Assembly (NCBI GenBank): GCA_020055645.1
Contig: CM034547.1
Span: forward strand, 27,776,513-27,840,512
Reading direction: 5' to 3'
Length of the DNA stretch: 64,000 nucleotides
DNA from: Tomocerus qinae
Lineage: Eukaryota > Arthropoda > Collembola > Entomobryomorpha > Tomoceridae
This document shows, piece by piece, positions 1-14,600 of the stretch (positions within the stretch are counted from its first letter, which is position 1; each line of letters opens with the position of its first letter). The position numbers and the translations under genes are program-made. The notes under the pieces were generated by a model, which was not told where the DNA came from, ran no database searches, and saw only the letters and a list, made by a program, of their open reading frames with translations.

Positions 1-3000
1 GTACAGTTTCCTTTGGTTGAGTTGGACTACTTGACTCTACTCGACTGAACTGTCTCTGTCTCGGATTCGTATTCCGTCTTAAATGCCTTTGACTTTTATC
101 GGGAACCCAGTGAAATTGCAATAGAAGAGACCACAAAAGATTTCAAGAGGAACGTTCTCTCCAACAGAAAAACGATATATGGGATGCTCCTGTCTAATAT
201 TTCTTGTCGCGCACATTGCCCCAGCTGGTTTCCTGTTTCCTCATAATAGCTCTTCTTCCGTTTGTCGCTGGAACTCGAAGCGACCCATAGGAACCCATCT
301 CATTTCAGCCAACTCGCATCACATCACATCAACAGCTAGAATCGTTATAAATACACATACTACCAAAACCACTCCATTTTCGTATAAATGCAACATCCTT
401 CGTTTCTTTCAATAACTCAATGTACAACAGTACAGAGATCTCTGTATTTTTATGGAGCACTACCTACCTACAGACTTTTCTCTCCGAACTACATCTACAT
501 GTATACCGAAATTCCAAGAGTTTTCACCTTCTCTCTCCCTTTGTGTCTGTAGGGTTGAACGTGGAATGCTTTCTCCGTGATATTCTCTCCACACACATTG
601 CATTGCAACATCCACTAATCTTGAGTGAATAGTGAGTTATGCTTGGTGTACATCTTATATAAGCATCCCACATCTCCTCACACTAAATACACCACATTTA
701 AATTTTTATGAGAAGGAGCAAGTAAGCTTTCTTTTTCCGCCTCCACGTGCACATCACCTCACATTACTGAGCAGAAAGATTTGAATGAATCAGGAATGTG
801 GAGCATTTACTCAGTCGTTTCGCATTTCCACAGAAAATATTACTTTTACTACACTGCCTTGCATAATAATAAGTAAATACTTCTTTTCCAGACTGGGAGT
901 ATGTACTTGAGCCATACTTTTGCAAAACCTTTGATACTATATATTCCTTTTAAAACATTTATTATACTACTTATATCTACACTTATGTCAATATAACGCA
1001 CATTCTCTTTTTTCTAATTTTTATATCTTAAAATGAGCACACGGCACAGACACATTTTGGACAAATGTTTAGATGCGACGCAATTTGCACAAGTCAACAT
1101 AATTATGTGTCGGTGACATCAGCAGGGAGATTTTTTTGCTTGTTGGAATCCTGCTATTCATTCTTACACTCACCTAAACGTGATGCATGTGAGTAATAAA
1201 ACGAGAGATAAGAATTAAATAGATTCAATCGTTGGAATTTTTGTGGTGTAAATAATGTACTTGATTCTGTCTAGAGGCTACTATAAATACTACATACGCA
1301 TAGAAAACAATCTATTTTCTGGTGGGTGTCTATTGGTAGGTACACATAAAACAACTGCTGTAACTACCAGTATTTTGTATTTACTAGGAAACTGACTGTG
1401 TGTTGGGAAATAGTTGGTGGTGGGGTATACAGCAAATAAGGAGGCATTGTAAATAATGGTGAATCCCAATTAGTTGCGATTACAACTCTCTGTGAAAGGA
1501 AATGCCACTTATATGGTGGAGAGAGAGAGAAGAAAGACGCTGAGTATAACTGTTTACATTGTCTCATCTATTGCATAGTATATTTTCAGAGAAATAAATA
1601 TTTAATACAAAGGAATGGGCCAATACCTATTTCTACAAAGAAATACTGGGCCTGGAGAAAGCAAGGAAGAGTAGACTTAATCACTGTTCTGGACCGGACT
1701 ATGAATGCTCTGTATGTAAATGTTGCACCAGAGTGAAGATTTAGTAATTAAAAGGAAAGAGATGAGGAGGAAGTAAAGGCAAAGGAACTTTGAGCGTCTG
1801 TTGCATAACGTTAGCATTGAATTAGAGAACTACTCCGGTAGTGTATTGTTTGTCTTGCCACGAGAGCCATTTCATCTCCATATGAAATGACTCTACCGTT
1901 TGTTTTCCCGTCAGTAATGGCCATAAGCTACTCTTTAACTCTACATATGTAGCCAGTCTAAGTGAAAATACATTTCACTGTTGTGAAAGCAACTGGAGTA
2001 ACATTACAAGAACTCGTTTCTAGCCCCAACTCTATATTCATCTACTACAGTCTTGCATCGTTGGCCATGTTAGCATAGAAAAGGGCTTCACTCCTACACA
2101 CTGCATCCTCATTTCTACTATTCTGTCTAGATTATTATAACATTAAAGACATTCCCGTTTACTATTTTCTAGTTAATAGTATGCGCACTGGGAAACGCTA
2201 TACAAAACTAGTAACTTAATGTTGTGTTATAAACTAAATGTATAGGTACCACTTAGCGCTATAAATAGTCAATTCTAAATTACTTTCCCCCCTCTTCTAT
2301 ACTTGTGCAGGGTCATTTGTATTATTCCCACAGTTGAGACTTTGATCTTGGTGCATGAGCATTAAACAATTTTGTGTAAACTTTACTACTAATTGCGAAC
2401 GTCATAATTATCTTCGCCAGCTAAAACTCCTACATATTCTCTGAATTATGTTTTCTACATGCAATTCTACAAATCTCGAATAATTATACAATGTTTTTTT
2501 TGTTTTTTGATCGTACTAATTGGCTAAACACTATTACACTTATCTAATTTTGTCTTCGACTATACGATCTCATTTTATTACTGAACTATTGTAATTAATG
2601 TTTCATTTAAATGCAAAAGCATTAGTGCTGCAGATACTATATTGAAAATGCAATCACGGAATTTGTTAACTAGTCAACCTAGCATGCTTTGCAAGTTGAA
2701 TGGTTCCGGAATACAATATCGGATCGTTAGCAAGGAAGCCATGATAGCAAGTAAACATGTATTACGCGATAGTTATAATAATATTATGTTTTCTACCTTA
2801 TAATACTTGCTAACACAACGTAGGTATTTTATTCACTAGTGCATTACAAACTTGCAAGTATAGCTCAAAACAATTTAGAAGAGAAACACCGAGTCGACCA
2901 TTACAAATATGTACTATGTGGACGGAAACGGAAAATAAATATAAATCAATTGAATGACGACGACAAACGACACCGAGCACATTCTCTTGTGTAGCCATGG

Positions 3001-5510
3001 ATGACAATTGCAGCTTCACATTCAATTTTCACTATATAGTCTTATACCGAGTCCAGTGTAAACTTCAAGGGAATATTTTCCACTCCAGACTTACATACCT
3101 TCTCAGTACACAATAGTATTTAGTTGTGTGACTGTAACATTTCGGTTACACATCAGCACTAATGCAAAAGGCAAGGGACTTTAGAACAACCACCTTTGTT
3201 CTGCTCTTATGGGTTTGTAGTGAATGTCATATAATTTGTATGGTTATGTGGCTGTGCATATAGGAGAGAGAAAGTCTGCAACTTTCTCCCTTCTCCTTGC
3301 TTATTTATCTTTATTCCTACTCTGAGGGTCAAACCGAGTCCATATCTCCATCTCCGAGCGTCGCTCTTTGCTTTCTACATTTCGCTACTGAAGTCATCAT
3401 CCAAGTACCTACATAAAGTAACTTTCTTTGTGATTTCGAGAATGGAATTTTAAGTTTGACTGTCTTCTTGTAGCTTAGAGCGATGACAGTGGAAGTAGGC
3501 CGCTATCACTTTTACAAATAAGTCCTTACTTCATCATTCCCAACTTGAGGTTCCACGTCATTGCTTTATGTCCTGAATGTAGTCGGAAGGAAGTTGTAAT
3601 TATATGCGATAGTTGTAATAACTATTTGATAAGGAATATTAATAAGAAAGAGAAAGCTTAGTTATCTTCCTTACTTTCTAACTAGTTTTGTAGTTCGAAG
3701 AATTTGTGTGAACTGCTAAGTGGAACATACGACAGAGTCAAATTATGTTAAGTCAAAGAACTCACAGATGTGTAATGTAGCAATTAACGCACATAGAATA
3801 TTCTTACTCTTCCAATTAACATAATGTTTTAGAGAGGAGGTCAAACTAATGCATAGAATTAAAGCGAAATAGATGATTTATATCTCAAGAGTTAAATTAT
3901 CATAAATTTGTAGGACTTTTAGAGCTTATTATGTCATTTCCATTATAGTAACATAATTTCTCGAGGCGAAACTATGGAATGTATTGATCACTCTAGATAG
4001 AAACTCAACGGGGTATGAAGCTTAAGTTTGAGTGAAAGTAAGCTTTTCTATTTTATAAGTACTCGGAGCGTATTGTTGCTTTTTCGTAGATAGAAATTAT
4101 AGGCAGTTGAGTATGAAATGTGCGTAGGGTCGTTCCATAAGAAACTAAACAGTGTAGATATAGATAACTGAAAACTGGTTCGTTTGTTCTATTATGTTTT
4201 CCCCTTGACTCTTGCTGGGATGAGATGTCAGCAGTGTTGATTGATTAATAGCACTTTCATGTGGATGATTAAATTTAACTGATGTACGAGACCCAAATGG
4301 AAGGAGGGCACAAACCATAGCATAACTATTCAGTGCACAACCAACTGTCTATGGTTTGTATTATAGTATAAAGTCTACTACTACTATGTAGTACAATATC
4401 TAATAACGCAATTCTATACTTTAGTATCGTCCAAGCAATCTCTACGCTATAAATACATATTTACATTAGTATATCTAACCCTTTATATATTGCGAGTGAA
4501 ATGTAGTGTTATATCGGTTGGAAAGATCTAAACTAAGTCTAAAGTGCATAGTAGTTGGTAGGAGGGAAGGAGGGCAAGTGAATGAAAACAAGTCAAGGCA
4601 TTTCACATTATTATCGTATCTTATACTTTCACTGCGTAGATTTAACTTGGCTTTCCCCAACTCAGTGCATAATAATCTAGACACAATAGACAAGCAAGGA
4701 AACGTTAAGTATTCACTACTCTATTATCATCCTGTCCTCTACTCATGCATGTATGTATTTTCTTTATGACAATGTTAAAAGACGTAATACATCTTCTTCG
4801 TAGGTTATACATGTACTATTTGCTAAAGCAATGTAGCACGGAGTCAGATACAATGTGATGGGTTGTTAAAAGTTTGAATATTTAATGCAGACTCACAAGT
4901 CCATTTCCTCCATTAATAGAGTGACAATGAATGACGAAGGAAATTCAAAATGCAGAATGTACAAGGGGCAGGGTAGAAAGACAGCCAAGTCAGAGTTCAA
5001 GTCTTGGCTAAATAGAATTCATAACTGAGTTGAATAATAGATTCTTTTATTTCTCCACTTGCTATATAAACTCGTGGATTTGAAAGTTTTAAATAGTCCT
5101 ATAGGGACTTTTTTATGAGTTTTCACGGCAAAAATGCAATCTATTGGCTAGAATACAAGATTGTCAGAATACTTTAATAGCATTAAAGTGTTGTGCTATA
5201 GCCAAAAAGCACTTTAGTCCATAGAGAATTAAAAATAGAAAAGAAGAGCTTATTAAATGGTACGTACCTAGGATGCATTGTTATGTAGGTAGTATAGTAC
5301 TTTGTTCCATATTCACAGGAATGTTTAAAATGTACTGTAATTTAGTAAGTGCTACATGCATATTGAATTTAGTTCTTTGACTAAGTAATAAAGGAGTAAT
5401 TCCCTTTGAACAGAATATGTAGACTGCAAGAGGTACTTCTTGGGATTTTTGATGTGATTTCATATTTATGAAAATATAGTCTTATAGCTATTTATGTTTG
5501 AATTTTTCAG
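1..5510. other. Upstream region without a recognisable gene
   Basis: AT-rich sequence with stops in every frame at short intervals. No protein-like open frame was recognised on either strand. It probably contains the non-coding first exon and promoter of the Dpr-like gene, since a splice acceptor ends at 5510, but I cannot place either. A GA-rich run is at 1518-1532, and a 13-bp stem with one mismatch and a 6-nt loop is at 1863-1894. Confidence 0.6.
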
Positions 5511-5604
5511 ATACTTTGGCGAAAAAGGAGTGAAGATACGAAGGAAATGGTTCGAGTAGTTGCGAATGAGGACTGAACTCAACTAACTCCCACTACTCTT
5601 TATT
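5511..5604 (+). promoter_or_regulatory. Probable 5' UTR part of exon 1 with two short upstream ORFs
   Basis: A good 3' splice site (AATTTTTCAG ending at 5510) precedes this stretch, so the start codon probably lies in a second exon and a non-coding first exon and promoter lie further upstream. Two uORFs precede the main ATG: 5547-5576 (nine codons and TGA) and 5566-5586 (six codons and TAA). They overlap in different frames and both end before 5605. In arthropod mRNAs such uORFs often lower translation of the main frame; that role here is inference. Confidence 0.45.
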
Positions 5605-5680
5605 ATGAGTGCCATTATTCTTCTGAATGCGATCATCGGCTTCCTTCTCCTTCTGCCAGCCGTCGTCGACTTGGCCGCTG
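5605..5680 (+). CDS. dpr: Dpr-like exon 1: start codon and signal peptide
   Basis: Starts with ATG at 5605 and encodes 25 residues plus one base of the next codon (phase 1). The peptide begins MSAIILLNAII and has a continuous hydrophobic core (FLLLLPAVV) followed by D-L-A-A, a plausible signal-peptidase site. The donor is G|GTAAGT at 5681, close to consensus. This start was chosen because it is the only ATG whose frame stays open into the donor in the right phase to join the Ig exon 19.8 kb downstream; the in-frame ATG at 5566 stops at 5584. Pairing it with exon 2 is inference from phase and from the expected signal peptide. An alternative first exon elsewhere in the long intron cannot be excluded. 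Confidence 0.8.
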
Positions 5681-8600
5681 GTAAGTCTATATATTTATCA
5701 GTAGGATCTACGCTAAAAGATACTTCCCTAGTTTCTCCATTATACAGATAGCTGCATTAATATAGTAATGTTATCCTGCATAATATGAAGTGCAGACAGA
5801 TATTTTTTCTCTGTATAGTCTTGTCTGTACAGAATTACTGGGAGAATCTATTCCAACATCCTATTAATATTACTTTACCATTGTAGAAGATAAGCCGTAT
5901 GTAAGAAAGTGCAGTGTATTACGTATGTACATAGATAATAGTGGGTTATTTCGGGGGAAATATAATACATGGATAAAAGTGCGATGTGGTCTCGTATGGT
6001 CCCATCTACTGTGCATTTAGAGTGCATTGGATACCATAAATGGCATTCGTTTTTCATACTTCTGATCTTCTATAGGGAATTCCTATTCAGATACCGGTTA
6101 CCGGTATGAATCCATTTTGTGCACACCACGAACAATGTTCAGGGTGCTCAATGCTACATTAGCAATACGTAGATCATTACATAACTTATAGGATAGTAGT
6201 TAGAGTCTCTTTGCTCCGTAGTTAGTATTATGAAAGATGGAATGGAAGGGAGTGAAAGTCCGTGAGAAAGTGCGTAGAGCCAATTTCTGCACTTTATTAT
6301 TATTACTTATGGCGCCGCAACGCTGGGCTAATGCGTTGGAGAAAGTGCGTGGAAAACACAAGAGCGGCTCCCCTTCTTACTTACATTACGTTTGTTATTT
6401 ATGGAGTTGCAAGGGTGGCAGTAGATGGGTTATAACGCAAAAAATAAATTCCACCTAAAAGACCATAGAGAAAATAACTTTCTCCTCCGAACATACTGGA
6501 TAATACACTCTGTTATGGGTATTCCAAGTTTTTATTGTGCTTATCGGAGGTACTTATAGCACAAAGTACAGATAGCCACGCTCAAACGTGTTCATTCACT
6601 TTTAAAATGAATAATGTCTCTCTTCACCGAAAGAAAACTAAAAAATGCAATCAGCGTCAATTTGTTGGAGAAAAAACAAAGTGAAATCACTGTAGAGTTT
6701 TTGAGGGAAGTTTTTAGTCTAGTGTATCAAGACGAGCCATATCAGATGTTTGAAAATAAATAAAGAAGTTAATTTTTCTTTCTATAAGTACATCCTTAGT
6801 CTACCTAAATGCAGAGAAAGTGGTATAGTATATCTGTATAGATAGTATAGCTAGAGAAATCGCAGCATAATAGTGATGGCCTCTAACCCAATCGCAGAAG
6901 AGATACTAAAGAGAAAAGTACAGCAAGTCCCATCAGGAACGTATGGTTTGTCAGCACATAGTAACAACTTAAAATAACACAACTGAAATGAAATACACAG
7001 TATGTAGTCGAGTAGCACTCGACGTTGGTTACTTGCCACTGTAAATCGATATGTTTTCAAATGGATAGCCTTCAGTTCATTTCACTGCTACTGTAAGCAC
7101 ACAGAAAAGAGATCTCGCTACAACTACACCCCTCATTACAATTCACAACCATGCTCAAACCAATCCACAGTGTTGAAGACCCAAAAGGAAAGAACTTTCT
7201 ATGAAAGCAGTGGTATACAAGCACTAACACAGATACACATTCATTTCATACTTCCAAATTCCCTAAGTTTGTCAACCTAATTCATGAACATTGTGCACGG
7301 TTCCAAATGTACTTTTCGACGAATCAAAAAGTAAAACTGCCAAGAAAACTTTTCGATACTACGTAGAAAAAAAACTCAGATTTCAACCACCAAGCAGGCA
7401 AGGGGTAACAAAATATACTAAAAATGCAGATTAGATATACCTCTATAAGTAAAATCTCTCTTATCAGAAGAATTCTTGGTAGAAACACGCATAGGATGTA
7501 GATATACATATCTAGTCATAGAACTATTTACAGCACCGTATAAAAAGATTGAAGTTTCTCGAAAAGTTGCTATCCCTCTAAATTTGTAATATTTTACGCG
7601 GGTTCTGTAACTATTTCATTACACGAGTTTCTTAATACATTGTATAAAGTCATGTAAAAGTTGACCAACTCTTGTGAGCTGTAAGCGTCATTTGCGGACA
7701 GCCCCATTAGAGAATGCAATGCTATGATTACTACAGTCAAACTTCAAGGGGTGGTTTGGCTCTATATAATATTATAAAACTTAGGTATATATTGTATAAA
7801 GAAAACAAGTCTCGTACACGGAGAGAGAAAAGCAGGAGTCGAAACTCAAGAAGGGCTAAACTACCTAAGGAAGAATGAGAGCAAAATTGAAAGTGAGTGA
7901 GATGCATGGTGGAGTTTGTAAATGTGAACATTGCACAACCTAAGCCAAGCTGAAGATACCAAAGCAAACCAAGCCACCCATCTAAGAGAAAGTTGTTTCC
8001 CACGGGAGTGCAAGGCTTATCCTTATAGTAAACAGAAATACAAATAATAATATCTCGATACCTGCCCCAGCCGACACCGACCGACATGCTAGCAATCCTT
8101 TACCTTTCACACAAATGAACAGAGCAAAATAAAATAGAGCTGGCGAGTAGGGACGAATTGAGCTATGTAAGTAGCTTGGCTCTAAAAGCCTACAACTAAC
8201 AGCAACGTTACTCAATATAATCTACGTGCGGTTTCTCTTGTCTCACCTTAATTCTATTTTCTCCGCAAAGTATATGCATATTTGGGTGTCTACCAACACG
8301 CGATTCTATATTTCACAATAAAGTAGTATTAGGAAAAAGGGGATATCTTATGCTGTCTTCATTTTTTCAACTGAAAATACATGTAGATAGGACTGAACAT
8401 GTATATAGCGGTTTGCAAAGATATAATCGTAATTACGAGAGTATTCTTCTGAAACACCCACACAGCTTACAAAGAACTAAAAATGTGCTGAGTAGGCACA
8501 CTCGGCAGCAAATGTTTCTTGAGAGCATTTTATTGAAGTATGGAGGTATCCTCCACTGCATATATTATTGCAAAAGAGAAATTTTTGTGCTGCTTTAGAT

Positions 8601-11600
8601 CCCGGAGAAAATTGGTTTAGTGCGTCCTATGAATAATTGAAGGATTGAGGAGGGATGCAGGGCAGTATGGCTTTTTCCCTCCTGAATAAATAAACTATTT
8701 ACATTTAAAATAAACATTTTGATAACTACATTGCATTTCATTACAAATAGAGTACTATTTACATGTGGAGTTTGCATGCGAATTGTATTTCAAGTAGAAT
8801 GAGTGTACTTTCTAAAACAAACATATATACCTATATTCGTCTCACGTTACTCCCAAAACTTTCTTTGTAATGGGAATGCAATAAGTTCTACTAACAGTAA
8901 CTTTATGTTACAGCAGTTTACGATCCGATAGAAAGTGAACTTCAAATGGATTCCAACCCAATCGAAAACTTGCAACTATAATATACTGGGATATTCGTAA
9001 AAAGTGTTTAAAATTGCAATGAGATCTCTGAATACGAAACGGAGTATATCTTTATACCGTTTGTTATGTAACTCACCTTCGTCGGTCACAGTAAAGGAAA
9101 TAACTGCCAATTTGCAAAATATAAATTGTTTTTAGTCTGCAAAGTTAACTTCTTTGTGAACTTTGGGAAATCCCTAGATGACATTCATACGAAAACTACA
9201 GATACTACCTACTACTACAGGCATTAGGCATAATAATCCGTACACACTTTTGCCCTTCTTTTTAAGTAAATACCCAGATCTGCTTTATTCCTCTGAACGA
9301 ATAACCTTATCTAACAACTCAGGACTTTTTTATAGATAAATAAGAGTTAACCATCAACTGACTACATTTTTCAAATTGACTACTTGAGTTTATATAATTT
9401 TGTTGATTTTCCGCCCTTTAAAACAAGGCATGCTGTGGGTTTCCGGGTCTTTAACTTTGAACGCTGTTATTCAATACAAGCTCAAAGACATAATATGCTT
9501 TAATACCTACCTAATTAAGAAAATATTTTCCAAATTAGGTTTAAAGTTTGCATAAGTTAACCAAGTTAAGCTTTGAAGTTGACTAACTATGTTGTACTAC
9601 ACTTTCATAATGTCCTAGTGTTCTTTGAACATAAGTTGTGTAACTTGAAACTCCAATTTTTGAGTTTTCCTGTTCAGGTTAAGAACTAAGATAGTTTACT
9701 CATGTAATTACTGTTTAGGGTGAATGCCTCCGTGTCTTGTATTCATTATCTATCCAATTGTTCATCAAACAGTTTTAATTTCATGCTGTTCTTTACTTTC
9801 AGCGATGGTAATTTCGTGCTCTAACTTTCTAATGCCCTATTTTCCAAAGTATGGCATCTTGATCAGTGATAGCATAGCTTCAAAATAGACATTTAGCACT
9901 TCTGATAGAACCATGTGTCTTAAACCTTCTCGCAAGGATAGACATAAATATTAGCATTATAAGATCTAGTAGAAGTTTAAATCCCGTAGCCTAAAGCGTA
10001 CACTTTTGAAAACACTTTATTTTAGAGAGTCAGGGCATGTCAAGTCTGGTATAAATGTTATAGTTTTCTCTCGTTTGGTAGATGTGATGCAATGAGAAGA
10101 GAGTGAGTTGATCATCTTCATTAGAAACGGGTGTGGAGGCACTCAGGAGCATGTATATTGAAGATAATGAGAGACTTCGCAGTTTGCACTTTCTCCCCAA
10201 AGGCTTTCAACATGTGAACTTACCCATTGCTTTCACTATCACCGCCTACTTACGATAGCGAAAGAACATTGTATTTCACAACATAATACACCCACCTCGA
10301 TATTATACCTACATAAACTTGTGTATTTGTACCTGCTTCATATACTTACTTAAATTGTTCATATAAACTCTACGTGGACACATACTGTCGTTGAAAAGTA
10401 GCGAAATGAAACAAACGAAGTAAAGAGGCAGTCAGAGTTTTATAAAACATAATGGAGATGAAGATAGGAAAGTGTTTCACAGTTTTCTCTTAATGAACGG
10501 CGATGCAGAGGATGAGCAAAGACTCTAATAGTCTCCAATACTGTAGGTAGGTACACTATACAACATATAATGTTACTGCAGGTAAAGCTGAACACGTTCT
10601 ATTCATCTACTTATTTGTAGCAGTATAGTACCTTTACAGCTTTTTACATTATGTACTTTAGCTTACCTTTATTTTACTTTAGTTCCTCAATGTTCACCAT
10701 TGCATTTGACTAGTTTCTCTGCCCTGAAGAAACTGTTCCGTTATGTTATTTTATTTTACAGTTTGTCCGCGTGGTATAATGTAGGATGCCCTAGGTGAAA
10801 TAAAAGGGAGGCTGGACTAACTAAATAGACTGTAGACTCTATGTAATATGGCACTATCATGGACCCCAATAGACTTATATGCAAGTAATATGTATATAGT
10901 TGGCTTTAGTTCACTTTAGCGCATTCTGCCACGGTTGCTTTGAATTGACTCGACTGCAACTGTACCCATATAGAGAGTAGAGATCTTCTTTTACTTCCTC
11001 CGTTTATACTAATAGTAGAATGCAATGCATGTCCAATTGCCCATTTCATTTCTTTTCCCCCATTCAAACAAACATTCTCATTCTCATTCGAAACAAGCAA
11101 CAACTCTGCTATTGCCTTCTTCTCTCCGGCGGATGTACGAATTGCAAAAACGAAAGTTAACTAAAGTAGGTAAATGGAGAAGAGCGGAGATGAGCTAAAA
11201 TTGAGACAGGAAATAAAGCTAGCTGCCAGAGATAAGAGATACTATTTGTACAAACGATGTAAGACCAAGAATAACATCAACACAGCTATAAGACACTCCT
11301 CTCCAAACACGTTATACCCACACTTTCTAAAGGGGTTTACCTTCCTAAACTCCTCTGACAAAAAATATATAACAATCTATTCGTTCAAGTATCGGGGCAT
11401 TATAAATTGCCTAATGATACAATAGGTACTACGTATAAAGACGTATCTTCTTGTATAAAACTTCCATTGTATTTCCCTGTACTATTTAATTACTATCTTG
11501 CACGGTACATCATCACTATAATATAATCGTGGACTTTTGTTACGTAATGCGTATGGTGTTAACTTGAACATACTGCAAACAAAATTCACTCTGCTGCTTG

Positions 11601-14600
11601 TTATGGGTTAAAATTACAATCTTTCGAAACTAACGGAAGTGCCAGGGGCTTAGTGTGGCAATAAATTCATATTATAGTTTCAATTCAACCCGATTTTAAC
11701 CAAATTGACAAATGGACTGCCATTTCCTTGTACCACATTAAAAGTATTATGGCAATAAAAAGCATGTTCTAATTTGTGCTATGGAAAAATTAGCCACAAA
11801 ACGACATTTCGCAATATGCAACTTCCAACATCTTGACTGCTGTGTACTGTGTTATTAATGTGTTATGTTGCTGTGACATGTGATGGATTGCATTGTTTTA
11901 GCTGTTCCTAGTACAGTTATAAAAATTATGTTGATACCACTTTTCTCTTTTGACTGGAACTACTGATGATTAATTGGTGGATGATCTTTTGAATGGATAT
12001 CTTTCTATGTAATTTTACATGTTTCAAAATTATTCGAGAAACCTTTATAGTGTATACGTGGACACTTTTCTGGTACAACGTTCAAGGTTACTAACTACAA
12101 GTTGTGTTCAATAAAATTTTAAATTGACTTTGGAAAAGATCAAAAGAATGTCTGGTGCAGGCAGGTAAATGTAATTTTAAACAGTCTGACGCACGAGTTG
12201 TAATTAAACAAGCGAGTATTGCAGAAAATTTCATGTCTTGATTTTGTTCTGATGGTTGATGAATCAAACGAAATAGTCATTGCCTTTTTGTGGTGTTGAG
12301 TCAGAGCCTATGGAAATTAACTACCTTTGCCACAAATATTTACAAATCAGTACCTACCTAATTATGCAATCGTTGTGCATATGCATGTAGTCAACAGAGT
12401 CAAAGGTCGGAATCATTGGCTCTAAGAGTTTAAATTAATATAACACTTAACTCAATTACTACTAGGAACAAAAGCTTATACTGCATTTTAACTGTCTGTG
12501 GAATACGTAGGTATAACATCATGCTACTTACCAAAACAAAAACGAAGTCCTTTCATGAATGTTGTGACTGATATCCCTAGAAATTTGATTCACAACTGTA
12601 CACGTAGGCTGGAATAATTTCATTAGACTTTATCTCAAAGGACTGAATTTAGCTAATTATAGTTTACGTAGTATCAACATGATCATACTAACATGATCAT
12701 AATATTGCCTTTATACCTTAGGCTTTATAAATTAAAGTGCTGTCTGATCTTTTTTCAATTACGGGGTGTATTCATTAGTAGTCATACTAAACATTTTGCA
12801 GAAACTCAATCAGTTTGTGAATATCACATGTCTGATAAAGAAAATCGTACTTTCTCTTTCCTTGTACTAATTGCATATTAAAATTTCAGCACATTCTTTC
12901 CATTTATTAAGAATATTTGATTACAATCGAATAAAACATAATGTCCTCCATATGACCTCGTTCATTGTTCAACAACCCCTGCCGACAATCCCATTGTTGC
13001 TCAACGTTTTTTAGCGTCACAGTTGTAACTGTTTGGTAACATTACAGACTTTTTGGCCCGTTGTTGTAGTGTTCCCCGGAACAAAAAATCCAACTGGATC
13101 ATTTTCTAGAAGATCTGTACCACTTTTCTTATTGATTTATTTGAGCTAACTAACTGCATTTGTCTGGATAATTTTACTATTAATATTAGCTTGTCCATGT
13201 TTCATGTCCATAATGTACAAAAATAATTAACAAGTTGTGTGTATTTTATTTTTAAAACCTTTCACTTAAAATTTTTTCATCACATTTAGATTGCATTTTC
13301 ATTTAATTTAGGAAAAATTACTGACATGATAAAATATTTTTGTACGGTTGAAAGCTTTAAAATTTATTGTACTGGTGAAAGTTTTATTTAGAGTAAGCAT
13401 AAGAAAAGAGAAAGTGGTATGTGATTGTTAGTTTTCTATGCACATTAAGTATTGCATCAATGCATACTACTCAGACGTGGTATGGTTAAATATGTACTTT
13501 GTATACTAGCTTATTATTCATTTAGATACATACATGACAAAAAGCGATGCAATGTGTACTAAAGAATAATGTACTATTGAAAACGCTTTTCTTGTTCTGT
13601 TTATTGTGCTCAAGAACTACAGCTTGATGAAACGACTGCATGGAATAATACGTCCCTTGCGAAGAGAGAAAGTGGGAAGTCAGTGATGTGAAAAATTGAC
13701 CCATATCAAAAATTTGGCTCTTGCACTCATATCTCTGCTTCGTTGCTTTTCATTTCAATATGTAGCAATGATTTTGAGAATTTGGGAGTAAGAATTTTAT
13801 GAGTAAGAATTGCTTTTCTTGTTACATGCAAAACGAAAAGAACGGTGTATTTACTATTGCTACAAAAGCGTGTAAATGAGAAGTGTGTAAAGTTCTGTTG
13901 AAGTGCGCATTGTTTTGTGCTGCGTGAAAATTAGAGCTAAACGTGGCTAAAGTAATTAAATTTTCTTTTCAAGTAAAGTGTGCTCAGTCATTCAAGGCGC
14001 ACTCACTGTATAAGTCTTTAATAATAATGTTTACCTTCCCGTAAGTCTTGAGCAAACTAGAGTTCACAAAGGGGCTGCTTTATGCTGAGTCTAGAGTTTT
14101 TCCTGAAATTCGTTTTATGCGTGCTTATGGTCTGTACTTTGGTACTTTGATGTAAAATCACTACGTAAACATTATTATGCGTGTTATTTTGTAAATTCCA
14201 AACGAAATTACATCCGTTAACTAGTTTTTTCCCATTTTAGTAAGTTTCACGCTAAGCTCAAGTCTAGTATGTGCTGCAAATGATGTAGGGATTTCTAAAA
14301 AGTGCCGTTGGATTTAATAGGGGAGAATATATGTAGTGTAAGGCTCATTTTATTTTGAGTGCTGTAAAAACAAACTATAGAGGATTTGGGATGGAGGCAG
14401 GACAGAGTGAATTGTGCATCTATCATGTCATACACATAGAGCAGTAGGAAGTAGTATGTAACTTTGCCGCAACAATGCAATGCAATGTCATGTAACAGTG
14501 CAGTACATCAGAGCATACATTACATAAAATATATAAAGCACATACGAAGACATAGAAACTCGCTGTAGTTTGTTAGCTTACTTTGGAGAAAATTCACATT

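Noticed and set aside
7737-8215. Overlapping minus-strand frames of 116 and 77 codons
   Set aside because: They are hydrophobic, low-information frames on the pyrimidine-rich strand in two overlapping registers inside intron 1, with no domain recognised.
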